Positions 36,041-44,067 of a stretch of 64,000 nucleotides of DNA are shown piece by piece. Source of the stretch: Gilvirhabdus luticola (GTDB taxonomy: Bacteria > Bacteroidota > Bacteroidia > Flavobacteriales > Flavobacteriaceae); the NCBI RefSeq assembly GCF_032583975.1, contig NZ_JAWHTF010000001.1. One strand, written 5' to 3'. A program made the position numbers and the translations under genes. The first letter of the stretch is position 1; every line of letters begins with the position of its first letter. The notes under the pieces were generated by a model. It ran no database searches and had not been told where the DNA came from. It saw only the letters and a program-made list of their open reading frames with translations.

Positions 36041-36056
36041 TGGCACGTGTTTTGAA
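36041..36056 (+). promoter_or_regulatory. Sigma-54-like (-24/-12) promoter
   Basis: TGGCACG, four bases, TTGAA, 32 bp before the lipoprotein start. The -24 block is a perfect match to TGGCACG. The -12 block differs from TTGCA/T at one position (A for C). Confidence 0.6.
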
Positions 36057-36087
36057 AAGAACATAATAAATGATAAAACTTTGGCAT

Positions 36088-37053
36088 ATGAAAACGATAA
36101 AATTACTTACAGGATTTGCTTTAATAGCTACACTTTTTACTTCTTGTTATACAGAAGTTGTTGTTGATGAGTATTATGATGATTACCCCAACAATCCTCC
36201 TGCAATTACATTAAATCAACTTTTGAATTCTTATGAACTTTGGTATATAGACATTAATCAGACTTCCGGTTATGGCAGTACGCCATTTATGGAAATAGCT
36301 TTCACATTATCTTTCAGAAACGGTGTCTTATATGCAAATAATAATTTAGTTGGTATTGGTAGTCAAGGTAATGGTTTTGGAATTCCTGTTGGTGTTTATG
36401 ATGCGTATGATATGATTCTTGATGTAAACCATGATATTGATGGCTTCCAAACATTTGACATATATCAAATAGATAGCAACACTATTGAGCTTTACAATCC
36501 TTATGAAGACACGTCATACTTTTTAGACGGTTACCAGCGTAGTAATTTTGATTATGACTATGTTTTTTATGATAATATTCATTATTTCTTACAAGAATAT
36601 GAAGCTTGGGAAAAAATATATACCAGTAATTATGGGGCACTGAATGAATTTGATAACGAAAACTTTTTACAGTTTTTAGCAGGAGGAGATGATATTACAT
36701 TTAGAAGTTCGCAAGATTTACCAGGAACATCAATTGGGAATATCTATTGGGATTACACAGGAATTTATGGTGTAGGAGATATAGCTAATAACATGTATTT
36801 AAAAACGTTGACACTAGATTATGATTATTTTGCAAATGAATATTTTGAATTAGATATTATTAATGATGGTAAAATTGAGTTGTACCATCCAGATTCTGGT
36901 ACTGCTTATGAGTTTACCGGAAGAGGTTATATTGAGTACTTAAGAAGTGCAAATACAAAAGACAAAACAGAAACTCAATCTAATGTTCTAAAAAAACGTA
37001 AACAAAGAACACCTAAAAAAGAAAACATTAGAGAAAACACAAGAGAACAATAA
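36088..37053 (+). CDS. Flavobacterial lipoprotein of unknown function
   Basis: About 321 aa. The ATG at 36088 (MKTIKLLTGFALIATLFTSC) begins at the lipoprotein signal; an upstream in-frame ATG at 36070 adds only six residues. The lipobox Cys is followed by an acidic, Tyr-rich stretch (DEYYDDYPNN). The body has two copies of a similar beta-rich unit (NSYELWYIDINQT... and LQEYEAWEKIYTSN...), each with phrases like IELYNPYEDTSYFLDGY and IELYHPDSGTAYEFTGRG. The extreme C-terminus is very basic (KKRKQRTPKKENIRE). The gene has its own sigma-54-like promoter and a terminator, so it is a one-gene unit. Confidence 0.75.
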   Translation: MKTIKLLTGFALIATLFTSCYTEVVVDEYYDDYPNNPPAITLNQLLNSYELWYIDINQTSGYGSTPFMEIAFTLSFRNGVLYANNNLVGIGSQGNGFGIPVGVYDAYDMILDVNHDIDGFQTFDIYQIDSNTIELYNPYEDTSYFLDGYQRSNFDYDYVFYDNIHYFLQEYEAWEKIYTSNYGALNEFDNENFLQFLAGGDDITFRSSQDLPGTSIGNIYWDYTGIYGVGDIANNMYLKTLTLDYDYFANEYFELDIINDGKIELYHPDSGTAYEFTGRGYIEYLRSANTKDKTETQSNVLKKRKQRTPKKENIRENTREQ

Positions 37054-37078
37054 AAATTTTGGTTGGTTAGTTAGTTTA

Positions 37079-37118
37079 GAAACTGTTCAGGAATCCTTTT
37101 TTGAACAGTTTCTTTTTT
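37079..37118 (+). terminator. Rho-independent terminator of the lipoprotein gene
   Basis: AGAAACTGTTCA, loop, TGAACAGTTTCT and seven T: a long 12-bp stem. Confidence 0.88.
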
Positions 37119-37190
37119 TCTGTGACTTTTTGCTTTCACTGTGTCTAATTAGTATAACAATTTATTAACGACAGACTCACAGTAAATCAT

Positions 37191-37198
37191 TAAATTTG
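37191..37198 (+). promoter_or_regulatory. -7 element upstream of the BON-LysM gene
   Basis: TAAATTTG matches TAnnTTTG exactly, 43 bp before the start. No -33 TTG is evident. Confidence 0.4.
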
Positions 37199-37241
37199 AA
37201 AAGTTAGTTAACATTAATCTTAATAATTAAAACAAAACACA

Positions 37242-37727
37242 ATGGGAGTATTTTCATTTATTAAAAATGCAGGAGCTAAAATTTTTGGCATAGGAAAAAC
37301 AGATGCTGAAGAAGCATCTGAAGCATCTGCGGCAAAACTTAAAGCAGAAGCACAAGCTGCTGCTAAACTTGAGGAAACAATCAATGACTTGCAGTTACAA
37401 GTTGAAAACTTAAATGTCCATATTGATGACGATAGAGCAACAATTACAGGAGCAGCCTATGATCAAGCAACAAAAGAAAAAGTTGTATTAGTGGTTGGAA
37501 ATTCTAATGGCATTGCAATAGTTGATGACCAAATGACTGTTGAGCACGTTCAACCTGAAGCTCAATTTCATACAGTAGTAAGTGGTGATACTTTAGGTAA
37601 AATCGCAAAGACCTATTACGGCAATGCTATGAAATATCCAGTAATATTTGAAGCTAATAAGCCTATGCTTAAAAACCCAGACTTAATTTATCCTGGGCAA
37701 GTATTAAGAATCCCTACTTTAGATTAA
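37242..37727 (+). CDS. BON and LysM domain protein (Kbp/YgaU-like)
   Basis: 161 aa. There is no signal peptide; residues 20-60 form an Ala/Glu-rich helix. A BON domain follows (residues ~45-95: VENLNVHIDDDRATITGAAYD) and a LysM domain at the end (FHTVVSGDTLGKIAKTYYGNAMKYPVIFEAN). The BON-LysM order is that of E. coli Kbp, a potassium-binding cytoplasmic protein; similarity in order supports, but does not prove, the same role. It ends before a bidirectional terminator shared with nadD. Confidence 0.88.
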   Translation: MGVFSFIKNAGAKIFGIGKTDAEEASEASAAKLKAEAQAAAKLEETINDLQLQVENLNVHIDDDRATITGAAYDQATKEKVVLVVGNSNGIAIVDDQMTVEHVQPEAQFHTVVSGDTLGKIAKTYYGNAMKYPVIFEANKPMLKNPDLIYPGQVLRIPTLD

Positions 37728-37751
37728 GCACTTTACTTATGTTAATCAATG

Positions 37752-37780
37752 AAGGCGATATTTACATCGCCTTTATTTTT
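37752..37780. terminator. Convergent terminator between the LysM gene and nadD
   Basis: AAGGCGAT, 6-nt loop, ATCGCCTT, T-rich tail. It lies between the two convergent stops and touches the nadD stop codon; mainly serves the plus strand. Confidence 0.75.
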
Positions 37781-38354
37781 TATAAAAGTTCATTTCGTCC
37801 AAATACTGCCATACATTTTCTGGTAATAACGGACGAATATTCTTGCCTTCCTTAATTGCCTTTCTTATAAACGTTGAAGAAATCTCCATGATAGGAGAAT
37901 TAATAAAATGAATATTTTTATGGTCAACAAGTTCTGATTCTACTTTACCTTTTGAAATTCTAGGATAGACATAAATATCATGGTTCTCCAAAATGATATT
38001 ATAGTTTTTCCATTTATGAAAACTCTTTAAATTGTCTTCACCCATGATAATGGAAAAATTATAGTCTGGATATTTTTCTTCTAAATAGGTTAATGTATTT
38101 ATGGTGTAATTAGGTTGGGGTAATTTGAACTCAATATCACTAACTCGCAATTTGTCATAACTCTCTAAAGCGCGATCGACCATTTGGTAACGATGATTAT
38201 TGTCTAATAAAGATGATTTTTTTTTAAAAGGGCTATGAGGTGTAACAACAAGCCAAACTTGATCTAAATCGCTATACTCTACAATATGATTTGCAATGAC
38301 CAGATGACCTACATGAATAGGGTTGAATGTGCCAAAGTATAAACCAACTTTCAT
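37773..38354 (-). CDS. nadD: Nicotinate-nucleotide adenylyltransferase
   Basis: About 193 aa. Adenylates nicotinate mononucleotide in NAD synthesis. The nucleotidyltransferase signature is KVGLYFGTFNPIHVGHL, the ATP loop ends in SSTFIRKAI, and FSIIMGEDNLKSFHKW is the substrate-side block. The ATG at 38354 is used: an apparent start six codons upstream is TTG, and the ATG starts right at the first strand and lies 10 bp after the gmk stop. It is the third gene of yicC-gmk-nadD. Confidence 0.93.
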   Translation of the reverse strand: MKVGLYFGTFNPIHVGHLVIANHIVEYSDLDQVWLVVTPHSPFKKKSSLLDNNHRYQMVDRALESYDKLRVSDIEFKLPQPNYTINTLTYLEEKYPDYNFSIIMGEDNLKSFHKWKNYNIILENHDIYVYPRISKGKVESELVDHKNIHFINSPIMEISSTFIRKAIKEGKNIRPLLPENVWQYLDEMNFYKK

Positions 38355-38364
38355 ATCTATTTTC

Positions 38365-38940
38365 TCAATCAATATTTAGAAAATTCGAGACTAAAGATTC
38401 AGCTTCAGTTAAAGCAATATCTAAATTGCCATTTTCAACAATAACATCAAATAAAGGAGCTGTAGCAAGCTCTGCAGAGGCTTTGGCTATTCTCATATTG
38501 ATTTTGTCATTGCTTTCTGTTTGTCTTTTCTTTAATCGGATTTTAAGCTCGTCTATACTTGGCGGTTTTACAAAAACAGCCAAAGTTTGTTCAGGGAATT
38601 TTCTTTTTATTCTTAAACCTCCAGAAACATCAATGTCAAAAATAACGTGTTTACCTAAAGCCCATATTCGTTCAACTTCACTTTTTAAAGTGCCATAAAA
38701 ATTGTCTCTATAAACTTCTTCCCATTCTAGAAATTCTCCATTTTTAATTTTTTGTTTGAATTCTTTTGAAGACAGGAAATAATAATCTTTTCCATCAACT
38801 TCTTCACCTCTTCTTTCACGCGATGTCGCAGAGATTGAAAAAGCAAGATTTAATTTTTCAATGCTTAATAAATGTCTTACAATTGTTGTTTTACCAGAGC
38901 CAGAAGGCGCAGAAAATACAATTAGTTTACCTCCACTCAT
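38365..38940 (-). CDS. gmk: Guanylate kinase
   Basis: 191 aa. Phosphorylates GMP to GDP. The P-loop SAPSGSGKTT lies at residues 10-19, with the GMP-binding segment SISATSRERRGEEVDGKDYYF next and the lid GEFLEWEEVYRDNFYGTLKSEV. Its start overlaps the yicC stop as TAATG, so the genes are coupled. Confidence 0.96.
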   Translation of the reverse strand: MSGGKLIVFSAPSGSGKTTIVRHLLSIEKLNLAFSISATSRERRGEEVDGKDYYFLSSKEFKQKIKNGEFLEWEEVYRDNFYGTLKSEVERIWALGKHVIFDIDVSGGLRIKRKFPEQTLAVFVKPPSIDELKIRLKKRQTESNDKINMRIAKASAELATAPLFDVIVENGNLDIALTEAESLVSNFLNID

Positions 38941-39797
38941 TATAAAACATTTAAGAGTTGTTCTTTAATTTTTTCAAGTTCATCTTTCATCTGAACAACC
39001 AGTTTTTGCATTGGTGCATAATTGCTTTTAGATCCAATAGTATTAATTTCCCGTCCTATTTCTTGACAAATAAAACCTAATTTTTTACCATTAGAATCAA
39101 CCGAATCTATAGATTTTATAAAATAATCCAAATGGTTTTTTAAACGAACTTTTTCTTCTGTGATGTCAAACTTTTCTATGTAGTAAAGGAGTTCCTGCTC
39201 AAACCTGTTTTCATCATATTTCTCTTTTAGCTCTTCAATGCCTTTGCGCAATCGCTCTCTCACACCTTCAACTCTTTCAGGGTCCATTGCAATTACATCT
39301 TCAAGAAGCTTGTCAATATTTTCCACTCTTATCTTAAAATCTTGCTCTAGAACTTTACCTTCATCCAATCTGTATTTGGTGATACTTTCTAAAGCAGAAT
39401 CTATTTCACTTTTAATAGAGTTCCATTCGTTTTCATCAATTTCAGATTTTTCTGTATTTAATGCATCAGGAAATCTAACAGCCATTTTAAGCAACTCTGT
39501 ATCATCTCCATCAACAATTTTTTTGAGGTCTTTAATATATTGCCTTACCACAGGAGCATTGATCTGTGTTGAAGTTTCTTCACCAGTAATTTCAACATAT
39601 ATCGATAAATCTACCTTACCACGAACTAGATTTTCAGCAATTAATTTTCTAATGTCAAGCTCTTTTTCTCTGTATATAGATGGCATTCTCACGTTTAAAT
39701 CAAGATTCTTGCTGTTAAGCGATTTGATTTCGATAGTGATTTTTTTTGTTGGTAATTGTAACACAGATTTACCGTAACCTGTCATAGAATATATCAT
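38940..39797 (-). CDS. yicC: YicC/YloC family endoribonuclease
   Basis: 285 aa. The N-terminus MIYSMTGYGKS and the C-terminal GFICQEIGREINTIGSKSNYAPMQ are family hallmarks. Homologues are metal-dependent RNases that act on small RNAs; that activity is established for E. coli YicC, and here it is inferred. It is first of a coupled operon with gmk and nadD, a pairing of yicC and gmk that recurs widely. Confidence 0.93.
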   Translation of the reverse strand: MIYSMTGYGKSVLQLPTKKITIEIKSLNSKNLDLNVRMPSIYREKELDIRKLIAENLVRGKVDLSIYVEITGEETSTQINAPVVRQYIKDLKKIVDGDDTELLKMAVRFPDALNTEKSEIDENEWNSIKSEIDSALESITKYRLDEGKVLEQDFKIRVENIDKLLEDVIAMDPERVEGVRERLRKGIEELKEKYDENRFEQELLYYIEKFDITEEKVRLKNHLDYFIKSIDSVDSNGKKLGFICQEIGREINTIGSKSNYAPMQKLVVQMKDELEKIKEQLLNVL

Positions 39798-39830
39798 AAA
39801 CCTATTTTAAAAGTTGTACAAAGTTAAAAA

Positions 39831-40724
39831 TTAAACCTTTAGTTTAGGTTTTTTGCTTACCAAATAAACTCCAGCAAAAATAAACAAGGCGGTTATAATC
39901 TTTAATGAATTTAAAGAGTCTGCACCAATTATTATTGCATATAGGATGCCAATAATGGGCTGTAAATAAATAAACACACTAAGTGTAGAAGCTTTCAATT
40001 CTTTGAGCGCATATATATTTAGCAAATACGTTAAAAACGTTGTTCCAACAACTACAAAGCATATTTTCCAAATGGCTTCAAAAGGTAGTGAAGACCATTC
40101 TATTTCTATAAATTCTGATATAGCTATTGGAAAATTTATAAAAATACCAATTAAAAAAAGCCATTTCATAATGGTGAATGGATGATATTTGTTAGTCAGT
40201 GGTTTTACCAAAATGAGATAAAGCCCGTAAGTTGCACTATTCACAACAAACAGCATATTACCAACAGGAATATTAGGAGCATTGAGTTGTGTTTCATTAC
40301 TGAAAAAGATTAATGCTAGAGCACCACTAAACCCTAATGCTATTCCAAAATATCGTATTAAAGTAATTTTCTCTTTTACAATAAAAGCAGACATTAAAAA
40401 CACTAAAATAGGTGACACTGTAATTATTATAGAACTATTTACAGGAGTAGAAAGACTTAAGCCCTTAAAAAAGGCGAGCATATTTATTCCCATACCAAAA
40501 AACGCACATATAAAAATACGTTTCCAATGTCCAACAGCTATTTTTTCTTTTGGTCCAAATAGAGAAATTGACCAGAATAATATTGATGCACCAATAACTC
40601 TCACAAGAATTAACCCGAAAGGTTTAATGTAAGTTGGCATTAGGCCTTTCGCAATGGTATGATTTAATCCATATATGGTTGTAGCCACTAGAGCAGCAAG
40701 AAAAGCAAGTGTTCTATTGCTCAT
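39831..40724 (-). CDS. EamA/DMT-superfamily transporter
   Basis: About 297 aa with ten hydrophobic helices in two EamA halves (LAFLAALVATTIYGLNHTIA and VGNMLFVVNSATYGLYLIL begin them). The ATG at 40724 begins at the first helix and overlaps the upstream ArsC-like stop by 11 bases; a longer form starting at 40769 would add 15 polar residues. Drug/metabolite transporters of this kind usually export amino acids or metabolites; the substrate cannot be given. Confidence 0.88.
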   Translation of the reverse strand: MSNRTLAFLAALVATTIYGLNHTIAKGLMPTYIKPFGLILVRVIGASILFWSISLFGPKEKIAVGHWKRIFICAFFGMGINMLAFFKGLSLSTPVNSSIIITVSPILVFLMSAFIVKEKITLIRYFGIALGFSGALALIFFSNETQLNAPNIPVGNMLFVVNSATYGLYLILVKPLTNKYHPFTIMKWLFLIGIFINFPIAISEFIEIEWSSLPFEAIWKICFVVVGTTFLTYLLNIYALKELKASTLSVFIYLQPIIGILYAIIIGADSLNSLKIITALFIFAGVYLVSKKPKLKV

Positions 40725-41070
40725 TAATGCATAATTTTGCCGACTTAATAACGTCTTTGCTATTTCCAATAAATATTGAATTATTACATATAATAACAGG
40801 GCGTTTTAAAAATGTGTAATGATGTAAAATGTAGTGTTTATAATCTTTTTCTGTTAAAGATGCGTTTTTCAAATCCATGTCTTTATAAAGCTTTGCTTTA
40901 CGACTAAATAAAGCTTCATAACTCCCAGCAAGATCTTTCATTTGCTTTAATTGTTGAACTGTTATTTCTTCAGTTTTAATGTCTTGCATTAGATAGTCTG
41001 AAGGAACATTAAGTTCTCTTAAAATTCTAATGCAGGTGCTGCATGTTTTTAAATAGTAAACTTTTTTCAT
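40714..41070 (-). CDS. ArsC/Spx-family thioredoxin-fold protein
   Basis: 118 aa. A CSTC site (TCSTCIRILREL, residues 10-14) replaces the single Cys of classic arsenate reductase, and the later LKRPVIICNN block is the family's cis-Pro segment. The CxxC-like site is common in Spx/YffB-type members. Whether it reduces arsenate, or acts as a redox partner, is not shown. The arginine residues used for arsenate in ArsC were not all confirmed. It is one base after the DUF3298 gene on the same strand. Confidence 0.82.
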   Translation of the reverse strand: MKKVYYLKTCSTCIRILRELNVPSDYLMQDIKTEEITVQQLKQMKDLAGSYEALFSRKAKLYKDMDLKNASLTEKDYKHYILHHYTFLKRPVIICNNSIFIGNSKDVIKSAKLCINEQ

Positions 41071-41787
41071 TTAGTTGTAATTTAAATAAGATGAAATTTC
41101 GTTGTAAGGAATTGTAAATTGAATAATTCCCGTGGCATAAGGTGCAACTTCATAAACATTATAGAGTATTACAACGCCTTCATATTCAAGGCCAATATTT
41201 TGAGCAAGTAAAAACTCATCAGTATCAAATATTTCCGATTCATTTTCGGCTATAAACTCTTCGAAATAAGATTTAGCAATCGATTTTATAGCTTTAATGT
41301 CATTGAAAAGTTTATCATTTTCTATTTTTAAACCAGTTTCTGGATCAAAATTCAGGAATCTTATGGTGAGAATACCGTGTGCACCACCTGTATCTAAATA
41401 AGATGAAATGGCAATACTAATAATTTCTTCTGATTGATAAATTAAATCTCCGTCAATTTGCGCCTCCCATTCTTGAGCGCTATTTGGAAAGTCTTTTTTA
41501 AAAGAATTATATTCAGTATTGAATTCTAAAATTTGTTCTTCAAGACTTTTTTCTGAATTTACATGTTCCTCTCCAAAACTTAAGCTTTGCGATATTGTAT
41601 AGTAAATTGTAGTGTTTATATTATCTGAAATGATGTTGTCTCCTTCAGCTTTAGGAATATTAATACTTACTATAGAATTACCTTCAGCAGAAATTTCAAT
41701 CTCATTAAATGTGATTTTACTTTCTTCAACACAGGAGGTAAGAATTAAAAAAACACCCAATAAAAAAGAAAATAAATAAAACTTCAT
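41071..41787 (-). CDS. DUF3298/DUF4163 lipoprotein
   Basis: 238 aa. The lipoprotein signal MKFYLFSFLLGVFLILTSC ends at a lipobox Cys. SLSFGEEHVNSEKSLE and the SYLDTGGAHGILTIRFLNFDPETG segment match the RsiV-type DUF3298 domain, and LEYEGVVILYNVYEVAPYATG is the typical C-terminal phrase (compare YAxG). In RsiV such domains bind lysozyme; here the job is unknown. It is first of three closely packed minus-strand genes. Confidence 0.85.
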   Translation of the reverse strand: MKFYLFSFLLGVFLILTSCVEESKITFNEIEISAEGNSIVSINIPKAEGDNIISDNINTTIYYTISQSLSFGEEHVNSEKSLEEQILEFNTEYNSFKKDFPNSAQEWEAQIDGDLIYQSEEIISIAISSYLDTGGAHGILTIRFLNFDPETGLKIENDKLFNDIKAIKSIAKSYFEEFIAENESEIFDTDEFLLAQNIGLEYEGVVILYNVYEVAPYATGIIQFTIPYNEISSYLNYN

Positions 41788-41825
41788 AGATTTATGTTAA
41801 AGATGGCATAAAGGTAAATATTGCA

Positions 41826-41856
41826 TTTGAATACACCGAATTAAAGGCTATTTTTG
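41826..41856 (+). promoter_or_regulatory. Canonical Bacteroidota promoter of the cystathionine gamma-synthase gene
   Basis: TTTG at 41826-41829, a 19-bp spacer, TATTTTTG at 41849-41856: a full match to TTTG-N19-TAnnTTTG. The ATG at 41874 leaves a leader of about 12 bases. No riboswitch fits in the space. Confidence 0.75.
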
Positions 41857-41873
41857 TTCCAAATATCTATAAG

Positions 41874-43013
41874 ATGAAATTCAATACCAAAACTATACAT
41901 GGAGGTCAAGAACATGACATAGCTTATGGCTCAGTTATGCCTCCTATTTATCAAACATCAACCTATGCTCAAAGTACACCGGGTGGACATAAAGGATACG
42001 AATATTCAAGATCACAAAATCCAACAAGACATGCTCTTGAGAAAGCTTTTGCAAGTATTGAAAATGGGAATTATGGATTAGCTTTTGGTTCAGGACTGGC
42101 ATCAATTGACGCCATCATAAAATTATTAAAACCTGGAGATGAAGTGATTTCTACCAATGATTTATACGGAGGCTCTTACAGACTGTTCACAAAAATTTAT
42201 TCAGAATTTGGAATTAAGTTCCACTTTATCGGAATGCAAAATGCCACAAATATTGAAGATTTTGTAAATAGTAAAACAAAACTTATTTGGGTTGAAACAC
42301 CTACAAATCCAATGATGAACATCATTGATATAAAAGCAACAGTAAAAATTGCAAAAAAACATGATATCCTTTTAGCGGTTGACAACACCTTTGCTACACC
42401 TTATCTACAAAGACCTTTAGATTTAGGAGCAGATATTATTATGCATTCAGCAACCAAATATCTTGGAGGACATAGCGATGTTGTTATGGGTGCTTTAGTG
42501 GTTAATGACAAAGAATTAGCAGACAAGCTTTATTTTATTCAGAATGCTAGCGGAGCAGTTTGTGGGCCACAAGACAGCTTTTTGGTTTTAAGAGGTATAA
42601 AAACATTGCATATAAGAATGCAACGCCATTGTGAAAACGGGAAAACTGTAGCAGAATATTTAAATTCTCATCCGAAGATTGAAAAAGTATATTGGCCAGG
42701 TTTTGAAAGTCACCCAAATCATGAAATTGCAAAATCACAAATGAAAGATTTTGGAGGCATGGTGTCTTTTGTTACTAAAGGTAATAACTACCAAGATGCT
42801 ATTAGAATAGTTGAAAATCTCAAAGTATTTACTTTGGCGGAGTCTCTTGGAGGAGTAGAGTCGCTTGCAGGTCATCCAGCGAGCATGACACATGCTAGTA
42901 TTCCTAAAGAAGAAAGAGAAAAAACAGGGGTTGTGGATTCTTTAATCAGGTTAAGTGTAGGTATAGAAGATATTGACGATTTAATTGCCGATCTTAGGCA
43001 AGCAATAGGTTAA
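41874..43013 (+). CDS. metB: Cystathionine gamma-synthase (PLP-dependent trans-sulfuration enzyme)
   Basis: 379 aa. The PLP Lys is Lys195 in HSATKYLGGHSD; EYSRSQNPTRHALEKA and FGSGLASIDAI form the cofactor and substrate pockets; the C-terminal ESLGGVESLAGHPASMTHA is the gamma-family signature. The branch (gamma-synthase against gamma-lyase) is decided only weakly by sequence; the metB call is the better fit by length and wording. It is monocistronic with a clean promoter. Confidence 0.85.
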   Translation: MKFNTKTIHGGQEHDIAYGSVMPPIYQTSTYAQSTPGGHKGYEYSRSQNPTRHALEKAFASIENGNYGLAFGSGLASIDAIIKLLKPGDEVISTNDLYGGSYRLFTKIYSEFGIKFHFIGMQNATNIEDFVNSKTKLIWVETPTNPMMNIIDIKATVKIAKKHDILLAVDNTFATPYLQRPLDLGADIIMHSATKYLGGHSDVVMGALVVNDKELADKLYFIQNASGAVCGPQDSFLVLRGIKTLHIRMQRHCENGKTVAEYLNSHPKIEKVYWPGFESHPNHEIAKSQMKDFGGMVSFVTKGNNYQDAIRIVENLKVFTLAESLGGVESLAGHPASMTHASIPKEEREKTGVVDSLIRLSVGIEDIDDLIADLRQAIG

Positions 43014-43019
43014 AAACAA

Positions 43020-43853
43020 TTAATCCAAATAATAAATATAACCAAAATTCAACCAGATTAACCAATCGTTGTATTTATTAAAATCTTTTAATTCGTGATT
43101 AAAGCCATCAACCCAGTCACTAAAATAAAGTTGCCATCTTAAATCGAGCATTAAATCTGAAAGAGGGCCGAGTTTATATCTTACACCAACACTCGTTACC
43201 ATAGACCAACTGTCTCCTTTGTCTAAATCAATTGGATATTTTCTAGTTTCACCAGCAGGCACAGGTGGTAGAAATCGATCGTCTGCATACCAATAAGAAT
43301 AGATATTATTTGGATTGTAAACATTTTTATCACCATAATCTGTACTGGCTTGCGGAGAATATGAAGTATAGTGAATGCCCAAACTCACAAATGGTGCAAA
43401 TCTATAAGCAAACCCTTGAAATGATCTAATACTTTTTGGGAAGTACTCCAATTGAGTACCAATATCAAAATTTTCTGCAACGCCATGATGAGCTCTTAAC
43501 TTATCAGCATTTGTACTTGTTTTGTTAGGTGCAACCCATCTTCCAAAGTGGTCAAGGTCTGTGTAATTCCAGGATACCTCGTTACGCAGTTTAAAATGGT
43601 CATTAAAATAGGTGTCGGTAGAGTAGCAATTACAATCTGCACGATAAGAAAAATTGATATAATGAATAATACCAATACCTATACCAGAGTTTCCAAGGTT
43701 TGTAGGCTCATCATATCTATTCCCGAAGTCAGATCTAAATTCTACAGGACCAACTATAACACCAATTTCGTGAGAAAAGCCTAATTGAGCAAAAGTAGCC
43801 GGATTAACTACTAAAAAACATAAGACTAAAGCTAAATGTTTAAAGTTAAGCAT
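43020..43853 (-). CDS. THC0290_0291-like outer-membrane beta-barrel protein
   Basis: About 277 aa. A signal peptide follows the ATG at 43853 (MLNFKHLALVLCFLVVNPATFAQ); an apparent start two codons upstream is TTG. Many amphipathic strands with aromatic ends (HYINFSYRAD, LRNEVSWNYTDL, FAYRFAPFVSLGIHYTSY, MVTSVGVRYKLGPLSDLMLDLRWQLYFS) predict a small outer-membrane barrel, and the last residues end in aromatic-rich strand (LNFGYIYYLD). The function is unknown. Two Cys in ADCNCYS form a likely loop disulfide. Confidence 0.8.
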   Translation of the reverse strand: MLNFKHLALVLCFLVVNPATFAQLGFSHEIGVIVGPVEFRSDFGNRYDEPTNLGNSGIGIGIIHYINFSYRADCNCYSTDTYFNDHFKLRNEVSWNYTDLDHFGRWVAPNKTSTNADKLRAHHGVAENFDIGTQLEYFPKSIRSFQGFAYRFAPFVSLGIHYTSYSPQASTDYGDKNVYNPNNIYSYWYADDRFLPPVPAGETRKYPIDLDKGDSWSMVTSVGVRYKLGPLSDLMLDLRWQLYFSDWVDGFNHELKDFNKYNDWLIWLNFGYIYYLD

Positions 43854-44013
43854 AATCAAGGTGTTATTTTTTGAGGCATTATTGCTAACAAATATATGAA
43901 AACAGATTTAAGATGCAAACAAATGTAATTTAACAAAAAGTTCAATAGGTTCTTTTAAAAAAAATTAATATTGCGAAATTGTAAAAAAAACATAGTAATT
44001 TTTAAAGATAACG

Positions 44014-44021
44014 TATATTTG
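44014..44021 (+). promoter_or_regulatory. -7 element upstream of gdhA
   Basis: TATATTTG matches TAnnTTTG exactly, 46 bp before the ATG. The -33 region has no clear TTG. Confidence 0.45.
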
Positions 44022-44067
44022 TGCTTTAAAATTATAACATTAATAATAGTATCATAATTTTTTATAA

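Noticed and set aside
41788..41873. SAM riboswitch before cystathionine gamma-synthase
   Set aside because: The gap is 86 bp and is filled by a canonical promoter leaving a ~12-base leader.
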